Source of the DNA: Purshia tridentata
Lineage: Eukaryota; Streptophyta; Magnoliopsida; Rosales; Rosaceae
Reading direction: 5' to 3'
DNA length: 64,000 nucleotides
Assembly: GCA_003254885.1 (NCBI GenBank)
Contig: QANT01001121.1
Location: forward strand, 35,010-99,009
The first letter of the stretch is position 1. Each line of letters starts with the position of its first letter. The notes beneath the pieces are model-generated. The model made no database searches and was not told where the DNA came from. It was given only the letters and a program-made list of their open reading frames with translations. Shown here one piece after another: positions 62,870 to 64,000 of the stretch. The position numbers and the translations under genes were made by a program.

Positions 62870-64000
62870 GGCTATAGTCAACGCAAAGTCTGCAATACAG
62901 TCTGGAAAATCAGTACTGAACTACCACAAACAAAATCTAAAGCCAGACAAGGCAAATTCTGCAATTATGAAAGTAGAAGAGATCAAAAATGAAAATTCCA
63001 TTATGAATAGAAAGTATGCAAAAGGAATACTGATAATCTAAAAAAATGTCCAAAATAAGTCTAACAAATTCAATGCTCAAAGCAATATAAACCCTCTTTC
63101 TTCCACATGTTTCAGTTGAAAACTAACAAAAGCACAGACATATTGAACCAAGCCCGATCATCAAACATTCAGAGAGTCCAAAGAAAAGGATGGTGTACAT
63201 AACTCAATGCCAAAGACAATCAATATATAGGCATTTGGTCATGACAATATGAGCTGCAATTTATCAATTTGAAAATCATAAAGAGGGAGAAGAAAAAGAA
63301 GCTAAGAAGTATAGGTACCTTGAAAATACAGGGACTGAGGTAGGAGAGAACCGATGATGATGATAATGATCAGTTTGAGGTAGGGGATATGTACACACAG
63401 ACAATAGCGTGTCAGCTGAATATATTATCACGTGGCAAAGCAAAGGCTTATCCTGAATTTTTTGTATCTTTTGCATTTTCACAAATGATTAATTACAAAT
63501 AAATCAGTATAATATTTCACAATTACATTTTAATGAATGCATTTTTTCATAGTTTTATTTTAATTACTATTGTCTAAAAGTAAATTGAGTTTAATAACTA
63601 AAGTAGAATATAATTTCAAAACTCATTGACCTTTATGAAAAAATAAAATTTACATTAACTATTATGTAATATTAAAATATTTTATTAATTTAAAAGTAAT
63701 TTTCTATTAATATAATTTGGCACACAAATTTAATAAAAGAAATAATATAATGTAATCGAGAAGACTTAATCTACCTGGAAAAGAATATTTAAACTTTGGA
63801 TTCATTCGAGGACATGAAGGAAAAATCAGAAAACACAGTCGTTGCGTGGTTTACTTCAAGAATCAACTCCTTAAAAAATCATGTATAGGCAAAGGTACCT
63901 AAGAATTGATTGCTACATACACCAACCTCCCACCAATAAATACATCATCGAGCTGACCTTGGAGGTCCACTTAATTTTTTTCAAGTTCTAAAGAATTTCT
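62870..64000. other. Promoter side of the quinone reductase gene and AT-rich end
   Basis: Leader intron and probable 5'UTR exon of the reverse-strand gene to about 63400, then very AT-rich DNA to the window end with no supported feature. Confidence 0.45.

Overview
This 64 kb window is nuclear DNA from a flowering plant. It shows GT-AG introns, AT-rich intergenic DNA, nuclear genes for plastid proteins, and plant-only families (THIC with a 3'UTR riboswitch, TSP9, PHT4;1, CYP86A, R2R3-MYB). Gene content and spacing suggest a eudicot, probably a rosid and perhaps Rosaceae; that last step is an impression, not a proof. Two isolated N characters next to a near-perfect 0.45 kb duplication point to a draft assembly.

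Layout: THIC (+) with its 3'UTR TPP riboswitch; a suspect duplicated block; plastid ribosomal protein L4 (-); a Josephin-type deubiquitinase (+); a small conserved protein of unknown role (+); the thylakoid phosphoprotein TSP9 (-); a CYP86A fatty-acid hydroxylase (+); the plastid phosphate transporter PHT4;1 (-, ten exons); a C2H2 zinc-finger protein with a PARP-like C-terminal region (+); a short Helitron; a GONST-type nucleotide-sugar transporter (+); an R2R3-MYB of the MYB98/64/119 type (+); a TPR protein (-); a gene-poor stretch of about 9.8 kb; CDC6 (+, sixteen exons, E2F sites upstream); a small secreted Cys-rich protein (+); anthranilate synthase alpha (+, eleven exons, with a 126 bp tandem duplication across its start codon); and an FQR1/WrbA-type quinone reductase (-). 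I rebuilt the multi-exon models by hand from splice sites and reading-frame continuity.

These are independent genes, not an operon. Several act in the plastid: thiamin precursor, tryptophan, ribosome, thylakoid and phosphate transport. The gene order is informative. From memory, it combines two Arabidopsis blocks related by whole-genome duplication: At2g29630-29690 (THIC, JOSL, PHT4;1, C2H2, TPR, CDC6, ASA2) and At1g07270-07320 (CDC6B, TPR, GONST2, josephin-like, RPL4). The window therefore looks like the unfractionated ancestral order.

The strongest regulatory signal is in the THIC 3'UTR: a TPP aptamer, an upstream 5' splice site complementary to the aptamer's P4-P5 region, and a poly(A) signal inside the controlled intron. 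That is the known plant riboswitch splicing mechanism. I found no clearly new multi-gene system. The least explained items are the PARP-like zinc-finger protein, the Josephin/small-protein pair, and the ASA2 start-codon duplication.
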